DNA of 64,000 nucleotides from Solea solea. Its lineage: Eukaryota > Chordata > Actinopteri > Pleuronectiformes > Soleidae. How positions within the stretch are numbered: position 1 is the first letter of the stretch; the number at the start of each line of letters is the position of its first letter. Below the pieces are notes generated by a model. That model searched no databases and was not told the origin of the DNA. It saw only the letters and a program-made list of their open reading frames with translations. The stretch is from the NCBI RefSeq assembly GCF_958295425.1, contig NC_081143.1, positions 124,001-188,000 of the forward strand, in the 5' to 3' direction. Below, piece after piece: positions 13,030 through 25,608 of the stretch. A program made the translations under genes and the position numbers.

Positions 13030-13217
13030 GGAATTATTGAAGAAAAGACAGTTTCCCACCTTTCTTACATTTGAATTTTACAGACTGTGTTTTTGGCAGT
13101 TTTTTTTGGCCAGGGGGAAAAAAAGCCCACAGTCCTGTGTCCAAAAACTGAAGACTCTATACAGTCTTAGACTCTTTGGCCAGAGTGGAAGTTTTGGAGG
13201 AACTACATTTCTACAGG

Positions 13218-13340
13218 GCCCTGCGATGGACTGGCGAACTGTCCAGGGTGTACCCCGCCTATCGCCCGATGTAGCTGAGATTGGCACAGCACCCCCGCGA
13301 CCCTCTGGTTGAGGATAAAGCGGTAGATGATGACTGACTG
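13218..13340 (+). mobile_element. SINE/L2-tail insertion in C module, copy 1
   Basis: A 123-bp insert with the motifs GATGGACTGGCGAACTGTCC and CCCCGCGACCCTCTGG and a 3' GATGACTGACTG microsatellite tail. This is the common 3' end shared by fish L2-type LINEs and the SINEs that use them. It is 5'-truncated. The C sequence ACATTTCTACAGG is duplicated on both sides (13205-13217 and 13341-13353), a 13-bp target-site duplication, so the insertion arose by retrotransposition. Confidence 0.85.
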
Positions 13341-15058
13341 ACATTTCTACAGGTCGCAGGAGTGTGAATATTTCATATGTCGTTTGGGGTCCCAAGACGA
13401 GCGGAACGACGAAGGTACATTAGTATATCTTATAAGATGTTAACTTTATTTGTGAGGTTTATGTTATGGGACAGTAGAAAAATGAAAAAAAATCAGAAAA
13501 CAGTCGTATTCCAGCTGAATGCGCACAAAAACAGACAAAAATAGAAAAACACATTCAAACAGTGAAATCATTGCAAAATCAAACACTGAAGGTATATAAC
13601 TATATCTTATGAGATGTTAACTTTATTTGTGAGGTTTATGTTATGGGACAATAAAAAAATGAATAAAATCAGAAAACAGCCGTATCCCTGCTGAATGCAC
13701 ACAAAAACAGAGACAAATAGAAAAACACATCCAAACAGTGAAATCATTGCAAAATCAAACACTGAAGGTATATAACTATATCTTATAAGATTTTAACTTT
13801 ATTTGTGAGGTTTATGTTATGGGAGAGTAGAAAAATGAAAAAAATTGCGAAAACAGCCGTATCCCTGCTGAATGCGCACAAAAACAGACACAAATAGAAA
13901 AACACATCCAAACAGTGAAATCAATATAAATTTAAACACTGAGGGTACATCAATATACCTTATAAGATGTTAACTTCATATTATAGGACAGTAGAAAAAA
14001 GATTAAAATACCCTCGATCAGCCTTAGTCCCTGATACACATACGGAAAAATCAGACTCCTGGCTTAATGCCTTTAGGAATTATTACAAAAAACACACCAC
14101 AGCGGCTGACCTTTGACCTTTCCAAAGGTTGCACGGGTCTGAAACTCGACACCCTGGATTAGCCTTAGTCCCTGATACACATATGGAAAAATCAGACTCC
14201 TGGCTTAATGCCTTTAGGAATTATTACAAAAAACACACCCGAAATCAGACTCCTGACTCAATGCCTTACAAAAAATACACCACAGTGGCTGACCTTTGAC
14301 CTTTCCAAAGGTTGCACAGATCTGAAACTCAGCACCCTGGATCAGCCAGGAGTCCCTGATACACATACGGAGAAATCAGCATCCGGGCTCATTGCCTTTA
14401 GGAATTATTGAAGAAAAGACAGTTTCCCACCTTTCTTACGTTTGAATTTTACAGACTGTGTTTTTGGCAGTTTTTTTTGGCCAGGGGGAAAAAAGCCCAA
14501 AGTCCTGTGTCCAAAACTGAAAATCAGGTCATGTCAGACTCTATACAGTCTTAGACTCTTTGGCCAGACTCCTGGCTTAATGCCTTTAGGAATTATTACA
14601 AAAAACACACCCGAACGGCTGACCTTTGACCTTTCCAAAGGTTGCACGGGTCTGAAACTTGGCACCCTGGATTAGCCTTAGTCCCTGATACACATACAGA
14701 AAAATCAGACTCCTGGCTTAATGCCTTTAGGAATTATTACAAAAAACACACCCGAACGGCTAACCATTGACCTTTTCCGAAAGTTGCACAGGTCTGAAAC
14801 TCGGCAACCGGGATAAGCTTTAGTCCCTGATACACATACGGAGAAATCAGCATCCGGGCTCATTGCCTTTAGGAATTATTGAAGAAAAGACAGTTTCCCA
14901 CCTTTCTTACATTTGAATTTTACAGACTGTGTTTTTGGCAGTTTTTTTTGGCCCGGGGGAAAAAAGCCCACAGTCCTGTGTCCAAAAACTGAAGACTCTA
15001 TACAGTCTTAGACTCTTTGGCCAGAGTGGAAGTTTTGGAGGAACTACATTTCTACAGG

Positions 15059-15181
15059 GCCCTGCGATGGACTGGCGAACTGTCCAGGGTGTACCCCGCC
15101 TATCGCCCGATGTAGCTGAGATTGGCACAGCACCCCCGCGACCCTCTGGTTGAGGATAAAGCGGTAGATGATGACTGACTG
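15059..15181 (+). mobile_element. SINE/L2-tail insertion, copy 2 of the higher-order repeat
   Basis: Identical in position and flanks to the insert at 13218, including the duplicated ACATTTCTACAGG. It was carried here by amplification of the 1,841-bp unit rather than by a second insertion. Confidence 0.85.
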
Positions 15182-16899
15182 ACATTTCTACAGGTCGCAG
15201 GAGTGTGAATATTTCATATGTCGTTTGGGGTCCCAAGACGAGCGGAACGACGAAGGTACATTAGTATATCTTATAAGATGTTAACTTTATTTGTGAGGTT
15301 TATGTTATGGGACAGTAGAAAAATGAAAAAAAATCAGAAAACAGTCGTATTCCAGCTGAATGCGCACAAAAACAGACAAAAATAGAAAAACACATTCAAA
15401 CAGTGAAATCATTGCAAAATCAAACACTGAAGGTATATAACTATATCTTATGAGATGTTAACTTTATTTGTGAGGTTTATGTTATGGGAAAATAAAAAAA
15501 TGAATAAAATCAGAAAACAGCCGTATCCCTGCTGAATGCACACAAAAACAGAGACAAATAGAAAAACACATCCAAACAGTGAAATCATTGCAAAATCAAA
15601 CACTGAAGGTATATAACTATATCTTATAAGATTTTAACTTTATTTGTGAGGTTTATGTTATGGGAGAGTAGAAAAATGAAAAAAATTGCGAAAACAGCCG
15701 TATCCCTGCTGAATGCGCACAAAAACAGACACAAATAGAAAAACACATCCAAACAGTGAAATCAATATAAATTTAAACACTGAGGGTACATCAATATACC
15801 TTATAAGATGTTAACTTCATATTATAGGACAGTAGAAAAAAGATTAAAATACCCTCGATCAGCCTTAGTCCCTGATACACATACGGAAAAATCAGACTCC
15901 TGGCTTAATGCCTTTAGGAATTATTACAAAAAACACACCACAGCGGCTGACCTTTGACCTTTCCAAAGGTTGCACGGGTCTGAAACTCGACACCCTGGAT
16001 TAGCCTTAGTCCCTGATACACATACGGAAAAATCAGACTCCTGGCTTAATGCCTTTAGGAATTATTACAAAAAACACACCCGAAATCAGACTCCTGACTC
16101 AATGCCTTACAAAAAATACACCACAGTGGCTGACCTTTGACCTTTCCAAAGGTTGCACAGATCTGAAACTCAGCACCCTGGATCAGCCAGGAGTCCCTGA
16201 TACACATACGGAGAAATCAGCATCCGGGCTCATTGCCTTTAGGAATTATTGAAGAAAAGACAGTTTCCCACCTTTCTTACGTTTGAATTTTACAGACTGT
16301 GTTTTTGGCAGTTTTTTTTGGCCAGGGGGAAAAAAGCCCAAAGTCCTGTGTCCAAAACTGAAAATCAGGTCATGTCAGACTCTATACAGTCTTAGACTCT
16401 TTGGCCAGACTCCTGGCTTAATGCCTTTAGGAATTATTACAAAAAACACACCCGAACGGCTGACCTTTGACCTTTCCAAAGGTTGCACGGGTCTGAAACT
16501 CGGCACCCTGGATTAGCCTTAGTCCCTGATACACATACAGAAAAATCAGACTCCTGGCTTAATGCCTTTAGGAATTATTACAAAAAACACACCCGAACGG
16601 CTAACCATTGACCTTTTCCGAAAGTTGCACAGGTCTGAAACTCGGCAACCGGGGTAAGCTTTAGTCCCTGATACACATACGGAGAAATCAGCATCCGGGC
16701 TCATTGCCTTTAGGAATTATTGAAGAAAAGACAGTTTCCCACCTTTCTTACATTTGAATTTTACAGACTGTGTTTTTGGCAGTTTTTTTTGGCCCGGGGG
16801 AAAAAAGCCCACAGTCCTGTGTCCAAAAACTGAAGACTCTATACAGTCTTAGACTCTTTGGCCAGAGTGGAAGTTTTGGAGGAACTACATTTCTACAGG

Positions 16900-17022
16900 G
16901 CCCTGCGATGGACTGGCGAACTGTCCAGGGTGTACCCCGCCTATCGCCCGATGTAGCTGAGATTGGCACAGCACCCCCGCGACCCTCTGGTTGAGGATAA
17001 AGCGGTAGATGATGACTGACTG
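16900..17022 (+). mobile_element. SINE/L2-tail insertion, copy 3 of the higher-order repeat
   Basis: Same insert, same target duplication, 1,841 bp after copy 2. Confidence 0.85.
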
Positions 17023-18740
17023 ACATTTCTACAGGTCGCAGGAGTGTGAATATTTCATATGTCGTTTGGGGTCCCAAGACGAGCGGAACGACGAAGGTAC
17101 ATTAGTATATCTTATAAGATGTTAACTTTATTTGTGAGGTTTATGTTATGGGACAGTAGAAAAATGAAAAAAAATCAGAAAACAGTCGTATTCCAGCTGA
17201 ATGCGCACAAAAACAGACAAAAATAGAAAAACACATTCAAACAGTGAAATCATTGCAAAATCAAACACTGAAGGTATATAACTATATCTTATGAGATGTT
17301 AACTTTATTTGTGAGGTTTATGTTATGGGACAATAAAAAAATGAATAAAATCAGAAAACAGCCGTATCCCTGCTGAATGCACACAAAAACAGAGACAAAT
17401 AGAAAAACACATCCAAACAGTGAAATCATTGCAAAATCAAACACTGAAGGTATATAACTATATCTTATAAGATTTTAACTTTATTTGTGAGGTTTATGTT
17501 ATGGGAGAGTAGAAAAATGAAAAAAATTGCGAAAACAGCCGTATCCCTGCTGAATGCGCACAAAAACAGACACAAATAGAAAAACACATCCAAACAGTGA
17601 AATCAATATAAATTTAAACACTGAGGGTACATCAATATACCTTATAAGATGTTAACTTCATATTATAGGACAGTAGAAAAAAGATTAAAATACCCTCGAT
17701 CAGCCTTAGTCCCTGATACACATACGGAAAAATCAGACTCCTGGCTTAATGCCTTTAGGAATTATTACAAAAAACACACCACAGCGGCTGACCTTTGACC
17801 TTTCCAAAGGTTGCACGGGTCTGAAACTCGACACCCTGGATTAGCCTTAGTCCCTGATACACATACGGAAAAATCAGACTCCTGGCTTAATGCCTTTAGG
17901 AATTATTACAAAAAACACACCCGAAATCAGACTCCTGACTCAATGCCTTACAAAAAATACACCACAGTGGCTGACCTTTGACCTTTCCAAAGGTTGCACA
18001 GATCTGAAACTCAGCACCCTGGATCAGGCAGGAGTCCCTGATACACATACGGAGAAATCAGCATCCGGGCTCATTGCCTTTAGGAATTATTGAAGAAAAG
18101 ACAGTTTCCCACCTTTCTTACGTTTGAATTTTACAGACTGTGTTTTTGGCAGTTTTTTTTGGCCAGGGGGAAAAAAGCCCAAAGTCCTGTGTCCAAAACT
18201 GAAAATCAGGTCATGTCAGACTCTATACAGTCTTAGACTCTTTGGCCAGACTCCTGGCTTAATGCCTTTAGGAATTATTACAAAAAACACACCCGAACGG
18301 CTGACCTTTGACCTTTCCAAAGGTTGCACGGGTCTGAAACTTGGCACCCTGGATTAGCCTTAGTCCCTGATACACATACAGAAAAATCAGACTCCTGGCT
18401 TAATGCCTTTAGGAATTATTACAAAAAACACACCCGAACGGCTAACCATTGACCTTTTCCGAAAGTTGCACAGGTCTGAAACTCGGCAACCGGGATAAGC
18501 TTTAGTCCCTGATACACATACGGAGAAATCAGCATCCGGGCTCATTGCCTTTAGGAATTATTGAAGAAAAGACAGTTTCCCACCTTTCTTACATTTGAAT
18601 TTTACAGACTGTGTTTTTGGCAGTTTTTTTTGGCCCGGGGGAAAAAAGCCCACAGTCCTGTGTCCAAAAACTGAAGACTCTATACAGTCTTAGACTCTTT
18701 GGCCAGAGTGGAAGTTTTGGAGGAACTACATTTCTACAGG

Positions 18741-18863
18741 GCCCTGCGATGGACTGGCGAACTGTCCAGGGTGTACCCCGCCTATCGCCCGATGTAGCTG
18801 AGATTGGCACAGCACCCCCGCGACCCTCTGGTTGAGGATAAAGCGGTAGATGATGACTGACTG
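18741..18863 (+). mobile_element. SINE/L2-tail insertion, copy 4 of the higher-order repeat
   Basis: Same insert, same target duplication, 1,841 bp after copy 3. The following C modules (from 19935 on) lack it, which marks the end of the amplified block. Confidence 0.85.
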
Positions 18864-19934
18864 ACATTTCTACAGGTCGCAGGAGTGTGAATATTTCATA
18901 TGTCGTTTGGGGTCCCAAGACGAGCGGAACGACGAAGGTACATTAGTATATCTTATAAGATGTTAACTTTATTTGTGAGGTTTATGTTATGGGACAGTAG
19001 AAAAATGAAAAAAAATCAGAAAACAGTCGTATTCCAGCTGAATGCGCACAAAAACAGACAAAAATAGAAAAACACATTCAAACAGTGAAATCATTGCAAA
19101 ATCAAACACTGAAGGTATATAACTATATCTTATGAGATGTTAACTTTATTTGTGAGGTTTATGTTATGGGACAATAAAAAAATGAATAAAATCAGAAAAC
19201 AGCCGTATCCCTGCTGAATGCACACAAAAACAGAGACAAATAGAAAAACACATCCAAACAGTGAAATCATTGCAAAATCAAACACTGAAGGTATATAACT
19301 ATATCTTATAAGATTTTAACTTTATTTGTGAGGTTTATGTTATGGGAGAGTAGAAAAATGAAAAAAATTGCGAAAACAGCCGTATCCCTGCTGAATGTGC
19401 ACAAAAACAGACACAAATAGAAAAACACATCCAAACAGTGAAATCAATATAAATTTAAACACTGAGGGTACATCAATATACCTTATAAGATGTTAACTTC
19501 ATATTATAGGACAGTAGAAAAAAGATTAAAATACCCTCGATCAGCCTTAGTCCCTGATACACATACGGAAAAATCAGACTCCTGGCTTAATGCCTTTAGG
19601 AATTATTACAAAAAACACACCACAGCGGCTGACCTTTGACCTTTCCAAAGGTTGCACGGGTCTGAAACTCGACACCCTGGATTAGCCTTAGTCCCTGATA
19701 CACATACGGAAAAATCAGACTCCTGGCTTAATGCCTTTAGGAATTATTACAAAAAACACACCCGAAATCAGACTCCTGACTCAATGCCTTACAAAAAATA
19801 CACCACAGTGGCTGACCTTTGACCTTTCCAAAGGTTGCACAGATCTGAAACTCAGCACCCTGGATCAGCCAGGAGTCCCTGATACACATACGGAGAAATC
19901 AGCATCCGGGCTCATTGCCTTTAGGAATTATTGA

Positions 19935-22900
19935 AGAAAAGACAGTTTCCCACCTTTCTTACGTTTGAATTTTACAGACTGTGTTTTTGGCAGTTTTTTT
20001 TGGCCAGGGGGAAAAAAGCCCAAAGTCCTGTGTCCAAAAACTGAAAATCAGGTCATGTCAGACTCTATACAGTCTTAGACTCTTTGGCCAGAGTGGAAGT
20101 TTTGGAGGAACTACATTTCTACAGGTCGCAGGAGTGTGAATATTTCATATGTCGTTTGGGGTCCCAAGACGAGCGGAGCGACGAGGGTACATTAGTATAT
20201 CTTATAAGATGTTAACTTTATTTGTGAGGTTTATGTTATGGGACAGTAGAAAATGAAAAAAAATCAGAAAACAGTCGTATTCCAGCTGAATGCGCACAAA
20301 AACAGACACAAATAGAAAAACACATCCAAACAGTGAAATCATTGCAAAATCAAACACTGAGGGAACCGAAGAATATCTTATAAGATGTTAACTTTATTTG
20401 TGAGGTTTATGTTATGGGACAGTAGAAAAATGAAAAAAAAATCAGAAAACAGTCGTATTCCAGCTTACTGCAAACAAAAACAGACAAAAATAGAAAAACA
20501 CATTCAAACAGTGAAATCATTGCAAAATCAAACACTGAAGGTATATAACTATATCTTATAAGATTTTAACTTTATTTGTGAGATTTATGTTATGGGACAG
20601 TAGAAAAATGAAAAAAATTGCGAAAACAGCCGTATCCCTGCTGAATGCGCACAAAAACAGACACAAATAGAAAAACACATCCAAACAGTGAAATCATTAT
20701 AAATTTAAACACTGAGGGTACATCAATGTACCTTATAAGATGTTAACTTCATATTATAGGACAGTAGAAAAAAGATTAAAATACCCTCGATCAGCCTTAG
20801 TCCCTGATACACATACGTAAAAATCAGACTCCTGGCTTAATGCCTTTAGGAATTATTACAAAAAACACACCCAAATGGCTGACCTTTGACCTTTCCAAAG
20901 GTTGCACGGGTCTTAAACTCGGCACCCTAGATACACATACGGAAAAATCAGACTCCTGGCTTAATGCCTTTAGGAATTATTACAAAAAACACACCCGAAC
21001 GGCTGACCTTTGACCTTTCCAAAGGTTGCACGGGTCTGAAACTCGGCACCCTGGATTAGCCTTAGTCCCTGATACACATACAGAAAAATCAGACTCCTGG
21101 CTTAATGCCTTTAGGAATTATTACAAAAAACACACCCGAACGGCTAACCATTGACCTTTTCCGAAAGTTGCACAGGTCTGAAACTCGGCAACCGGGATAA
21201 GCTTTAGTCCCTGATACACATACGGAAAAATCAGACTCCTGACTCAATGCCTTTAGGAATTATTACAAAAAATACACCACAGTGGCTGACCTTTGACCTT
21301 TCCAAAGGTTGCACAGATCTGAAACTCAGCACCCTGGATCAGCCAGGAGTCCCTGATACACATACGGAGAAATCCGCATCCGGGCTCATTGCCTTTAGGA
21401 ATTATTGAAGAAAAGAGAGTTTCCCACCTTTCTTACGTTTGAATTTTACAGACTGTGTTTTTGGCAGTTTTTTTTGCCCAGGGGGAAAAAAGCCCAAAGT
21501 CCTGTGTCCAAAAACTGAAAATCAGGTCATGTCAGACTCTATACAGTCTTAGACTCTTTGGCCAGAGTGGAAGTTTTGGAGGAACTACATTTCTACAGGT
21601 CGCAGGAGTGTGAATATTTCATAAGTCGTTTGGGGTCCCAAGACGAGCGGAACGACGAGGGTACATTAGTATATCTTATAAGATGTTAACTTTATTTGTG
21701 AGGTTTATGTTATGGGACAGTAGAAAATGAAAAAAAATCAGAAAACAGTCGTATTCCAGCTGAATGCGCACAAAAACAGACACAAATAGAAAAACACATC
21801 CAAACAGTGAAATCATTGCAAAATCAAACACTGAGGGAACCGAAGAATATCTTATAAGATGTTAACTTTATTTGTGAGGTTTATGTTATGGGACAGTAGA
21901 AAAATGAAAAAAAAATCAGAAAACAGTCGTATTCCAGCTTACTGCAAACAAAAACAGACAAAAATAGAAAAACACATTCAAACAGTGAAATCATTGCAAA
22001 ATCAAACACTGAAGGTATATAACTATATCTTATAAGATTTTAACTTTATTTGTGAGATTTATGTTATGGGACAGTAGAAAAATGAAAAAAATTGCGAAAA
22101 CAGCCGTATCCCTGCTGAATGCGCACAAAAACAGACACAAATAGAAAAACACATCCAAACAGTGAAATCATTATAAATTTAAACACTGAGGGTACATCAA
22201 TACACCTTATAAGATGTTAACTTCATATTATAGGACAGTAGAAAAAAGATTAAAATACCCTCGATCAGCCTTAGTCCCTGATACACATACGGAAAAATCA
22301 GACTCCTGGCTTAATGCCTTTAGGAATTATTACAAAAAACACACCCAAATGGCTGACCTTTGACCTTTCCAAAGGTTGCACGGGTCTGAAACTCGGCACC
22401 CTAGATACACATACGGAAAAATCAGACTCCTGGCTTAATGCCTTTAGGAATTATTACAAAAAACACACCCGAACGGCTGACCTTTGACCTTTCCAAAGGT
22501 TGCACGGGTCTGAAACTCGGCACCCTGGATTAGCCTTAGTCCCTGATACACATACAGAAAAATCAGACTCCTGGCTTAATGCCTTTAGGAATTATTACAA
22601 AAAACACACCCGAACGGCTTACCATTGACCTTTTCCGAAAGTTGCACAGGTCTGAAACTCGGCAACCGGGATAAGCTTTAGTCCCTGATACACATACGGA
22701 AAAATCAGACTCCTGACTCAATGCCTTTAGGAATTATTACAAAAAATACACCACAGTGGCTGACCTTTGACCTTTCCAAAGGTTGCACAGATCTGAAACT
22801 CAGCACCCTGGATCAGCCAGGAGTCCCTGATACACATACGGAGAAATCCGCATCCGGGCTCATTGCCTTTAGGAATTATTGAAGAAAAGAGAGTTTCCCA

Positions 22901-24279
22901 CCTTTCTTACGTTTGAATTTTACAGACTGTGTTTTTGGCAGTTTTTTTTGGCCAGGGGGAAAAAAGCCCAAAGTCCTGTGTCCAAAAACTGAAAATCAGG
23001 TCATGTCAGACTCTATACAGTCTTAGACTCTTTGGCCAGACTCCTGGCTTAATGCCTTTAGGAATTATTACAAAAAACACACCCGAACGGCTGACCTTTG
23101 ACCTTTCCAAAGGTTGCACGGGTCTGAAACTCGGCACCCTGGATTAGCCTTAGTCCCTGATACACATACAGAAAAATCAGACTCCTGGCTTAATGCCTTT
23201 AGGAATTATTACAAAAAACACACCCGAACGGCTAACCATTGACCTTTTCCGAAAGTTGCACAGGTCTGAAACTCGGCAACCGGGATAAGCTTTAGTCCCT
23301 GATACACATACGGAGAAATCAGCATCCGGGCTCATTGCCTTTAGGAATTATTGAAGAAAAGACAGTTTCCCACCTTTCTTACGTTTGAATTTTACAGACT
23401 GTGTTTTTGGCAGTTTTTTTTGGCCAGGGGGAAAAAAGCCCACAGTCCTGTGTCCAAAAACTGAAGACTCTATACAGTCTTAGACTCTTTGGCCAGAGTG
23501 GAAGTTTTGGAGGGATTACATTTCTACAGGTCGCAGGAGTGTGAATATTTCATATGTCGTTTGGGGTCCCAAGACGAGCGGAACGACGAGGGTACTTAGT
23601 ATATCTTATAAGATGTTAACTTTATTTGTGAGGTTTATGTTATGGGACAGTAGAAAAATGAAAAAAAATCAGAAAACAGTCGTATTCCAGCTGAATGCGC
23701 ACAAAAACAGACAAAAATAGAAAAACACATTCAAACAGTGAAATCATTGCAAAATCAAACACTGAAGGTATATAACAATATCTTATAAGATGTTAACTTT
23801 ATTTCTGAGGTTTATGTTATGGGACAGTAGAAAAATGAAAAAAAATCAGAAAACAGTCGTATTCCAGCTGAATGCGCACAAAAACAGACAAAAATAGAAA
23901 AACACATTCAAACAGTGAAATCATTGCAAAATCAAACACTGAAGGTATATAACTATATCTTATGAGATGTTAACTTTATTTGTGAGGTTTATGTTATGGG
24001 ACAATAAAAAAATGAATAAAATCAGAAAACAGCCGTATCCCTGCTGAATGCACACAAAAACAGAGACAAATAGAAAAACACATCCAAACAGTGAAATCAT
24101 TATAAATTCAAACACTGAGGGTACATCAATATACCTTATAAGATGTTAACTTCATATTATAGGACAGTAGAAAAAAGATTAAAATACCCTCGATCAGCCT
24201 TAGTCCCTGATACACATACGGAAAAATCAGACTCCTGGCTTAATGCCTTTAGGAATTATTACAAAAAACACACCTAAAC
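19935..24279 (+). repeat. Composite satellite region 3, period about 1,473 bp
   Basis: No gene. C modules begin at about 19935, 21408 and 22882, a spacing of about 1,473 bp, with nearly identical B and A content between them. A monomers here include a deleted form (CACCCTAGATACACATACGG, lacking about 20 bp). A short C at 22882 is followed by a full C at 23355, then B to about 24190 and A to 24279. This is a second, smaller higher-order repeat than the 1,841-bp one. Confidence 0.85.
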
Positions 24280-24796
24280 ATCAGAGCAGACATCCCCCCC
24301 ATTCTCCCCTGCACATCGGAGGAACAGCGGTGGAAGTGGTCTCCAGCTTCAGGTACCTGGGCGTGCATCTCAAGGACGACCTCACCTGGAGCAGCAACAC
24401 TTCCAGCCTGGTCCGGAAGGCACACCAGCGCCTCTACTTCCTCAGGAGGCTGAGACGCGCTGGACTAGGAAGGTCAGCCCTTATCACCTTCTACAGATGT
24501 GTAGTGGAGAGTGTCCTGTGCTCCTGCATCACTGTGTGGCACGGCAGCTGCTCTGCAGCAGAGTGGTGAAAGCTGCACAGAGAACCGTGGGCAGCAGCCT
24601 CCCCACCATCACGGACATCTTCACCTCCAGATGCAGGAAAAGGGCTACCTGCATCATGAGAGATCCCACTCACCCGGCACACACACTGTTCACCCCCTTC
24701 CCCTCAGGCAGGAGGCTACGGAGCATCAAGAGCAGCACTACGAGACTGAGGAACAGCTTCTTCCCTGGAGCTGTCAGACTCCTTAACTCTCTGTAA
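24280..24796 (+). pseudogene. C-terminal fragment of L2-type reverse transcriptase, frameshifted
   Basis: Two frames cover the end of a LINE polyprotein. The first holds FRYLGVHLKDDLTWSSNTSS, RKAHQRLYFLRRLR and FYRCVVESVLCSCITVWHGS, the thumb region after the RT palm in L2/CR1-group elements, and ends at a stop near 24569. The second resumes at about 24565 with RVVKAAQRTVGSSLPTITDI and runs to LRNSFFPGAVRLLNSL and a stop at 24796. The break is a deletion of about 17 bp next to GCAGAG repeats; the copy at 49995 still has the missing bases. The RT catalytic motif is absent because of 5' truncation, so the copy is dead. Confidence 0.85.
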
Positions 24797-25100
24797 CCCC
24801 ATAGCCCTGCTGCCCCCACCCCCCACGTACTGTACTTTGCACATGCCCCCAGTACCGTACACACCCTTGCACCAAATTCTTTTTTGCACAGCACCTTACC
24901 TCCAGAGGTTTAAAGTTTTGATCTCTTTTAATTTATATTTTGTTAAGTTAAACTGTTGGTTCTTATTTCTTATTTTCTTATTCTTCTTATTGCTGGGCCG
25001 ACCGGGTTCTGGAGAGACTGATTTTCGTTCTGACCTCATGTCTAATGTGTGTTAGTATGACAATGAAGAAATCTTGAATCTTGAATCTTGAATCTTGAAT
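24280..25100 (+). mobile_element. 5'-truncated L2/Rex1-type LINE tail
   Basis: An insertion of 821 bp in an A monomer. CTAAAC occurs on both sides (24274-24279 and 25101-25106), compatible with a short target duplication. It carries the end of a reverse-transcriptase ORF, a 3' UTR and a terminal (TTGAATC)n tail of about four units, which is typical of L2-clade elements that end in short tandem repeats rather than poly(A). The clade assignment between L2 and Rex1/Babar is tentative. Confidence 0.8.
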
Positions 25101-25366
25101 CTAAACGGCTGACCTTTGACCTTTCCGAAGGTTACACAGGTCTGAAACTCGGCACCCTAGATTAGCCTTAGTCCCTGATACACATACGGAAAAATCAGAC
25201 TCCTGACTCAATGCCTTTAGGAATTATTACAAAAAACACACCCAAACGGCTGACCATTGACCTTTCCGAAGGTTACACAGGTCTGAAACTCTGCATCCGG
25301 GATAAGCCTAAATCCCTGATACACATACGGAAAAATCAGACTCCTGGCTCAATGCCTTTAGGAATT
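25101..25366 (+). repeat. A monomers between the L2 tail and the L1
   Basis: About two A units. The last one ends at CCTTTAGGAATT, the target-site sequence duplicated by the L1 insertion. Confidence 0.85.
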
Positions 25367-25608
25367 TTTTTTTTTTTTTTTAAATATATGTTTATTAGTT
25401 TTTCAACAGGTAAGACAAGAACACTAAACAAAACAGTCAAACAAACAAACATTTGGCTCACTTACATATTCAAATCCAAGTTCAAATTCATACAGGCAGA
25501 AGATTCAGGGGTCACATCTTATACAAAGGAGAAAACATTCAAAACAAATAAGTAAAATAAAAGGAATACAGAAATAAAAGTGTCCCTTTTGAGGTAGAGC
25601 ATTCAGAG

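Larger units (their letters stand above)
13030..19790 (+). repeat. 1,841-bp higher-order repeat, about 3.7 copies
   Basis: Landmarks recur at exactly 1,841 bp: the SINE-like insert starts at 13218, 15059, 16900 and 18741, and a deleted A monomer (CACACCCGAAATCAG joined to AATGCCTTACAAAAAAT) lies at about 14236, 16077, 17918 and 19759. Each unit is C with SINE, about 3.3 B, about 2.5 A, short C, then 2 A. Only scattered single-base differences are visible, for example GAAACTTGGC at 14656 and 18337 against GAAACTCGGC at 16497, and GGGAAAATAA at about 15486. This indicates recent tandem amplification of one founder. No genes. Confidence 0.93.

Noticed and set aside
14442..14675. 77-residue frame starting MNFTDCVFGSFFWPG, repeated at 6377, 16283 and 18124
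   Set aside because: It spans the short C module and an A monomer. It recurs only because the satellite recurs, and shows no domain and no start context.
14907..15236. 109-residue minus-strand frame repeated at 16748 and 18589
   Set aside because: It runs through the SINE insert and C module on the antisense strand; no family similarity, and explained by repeat copies.
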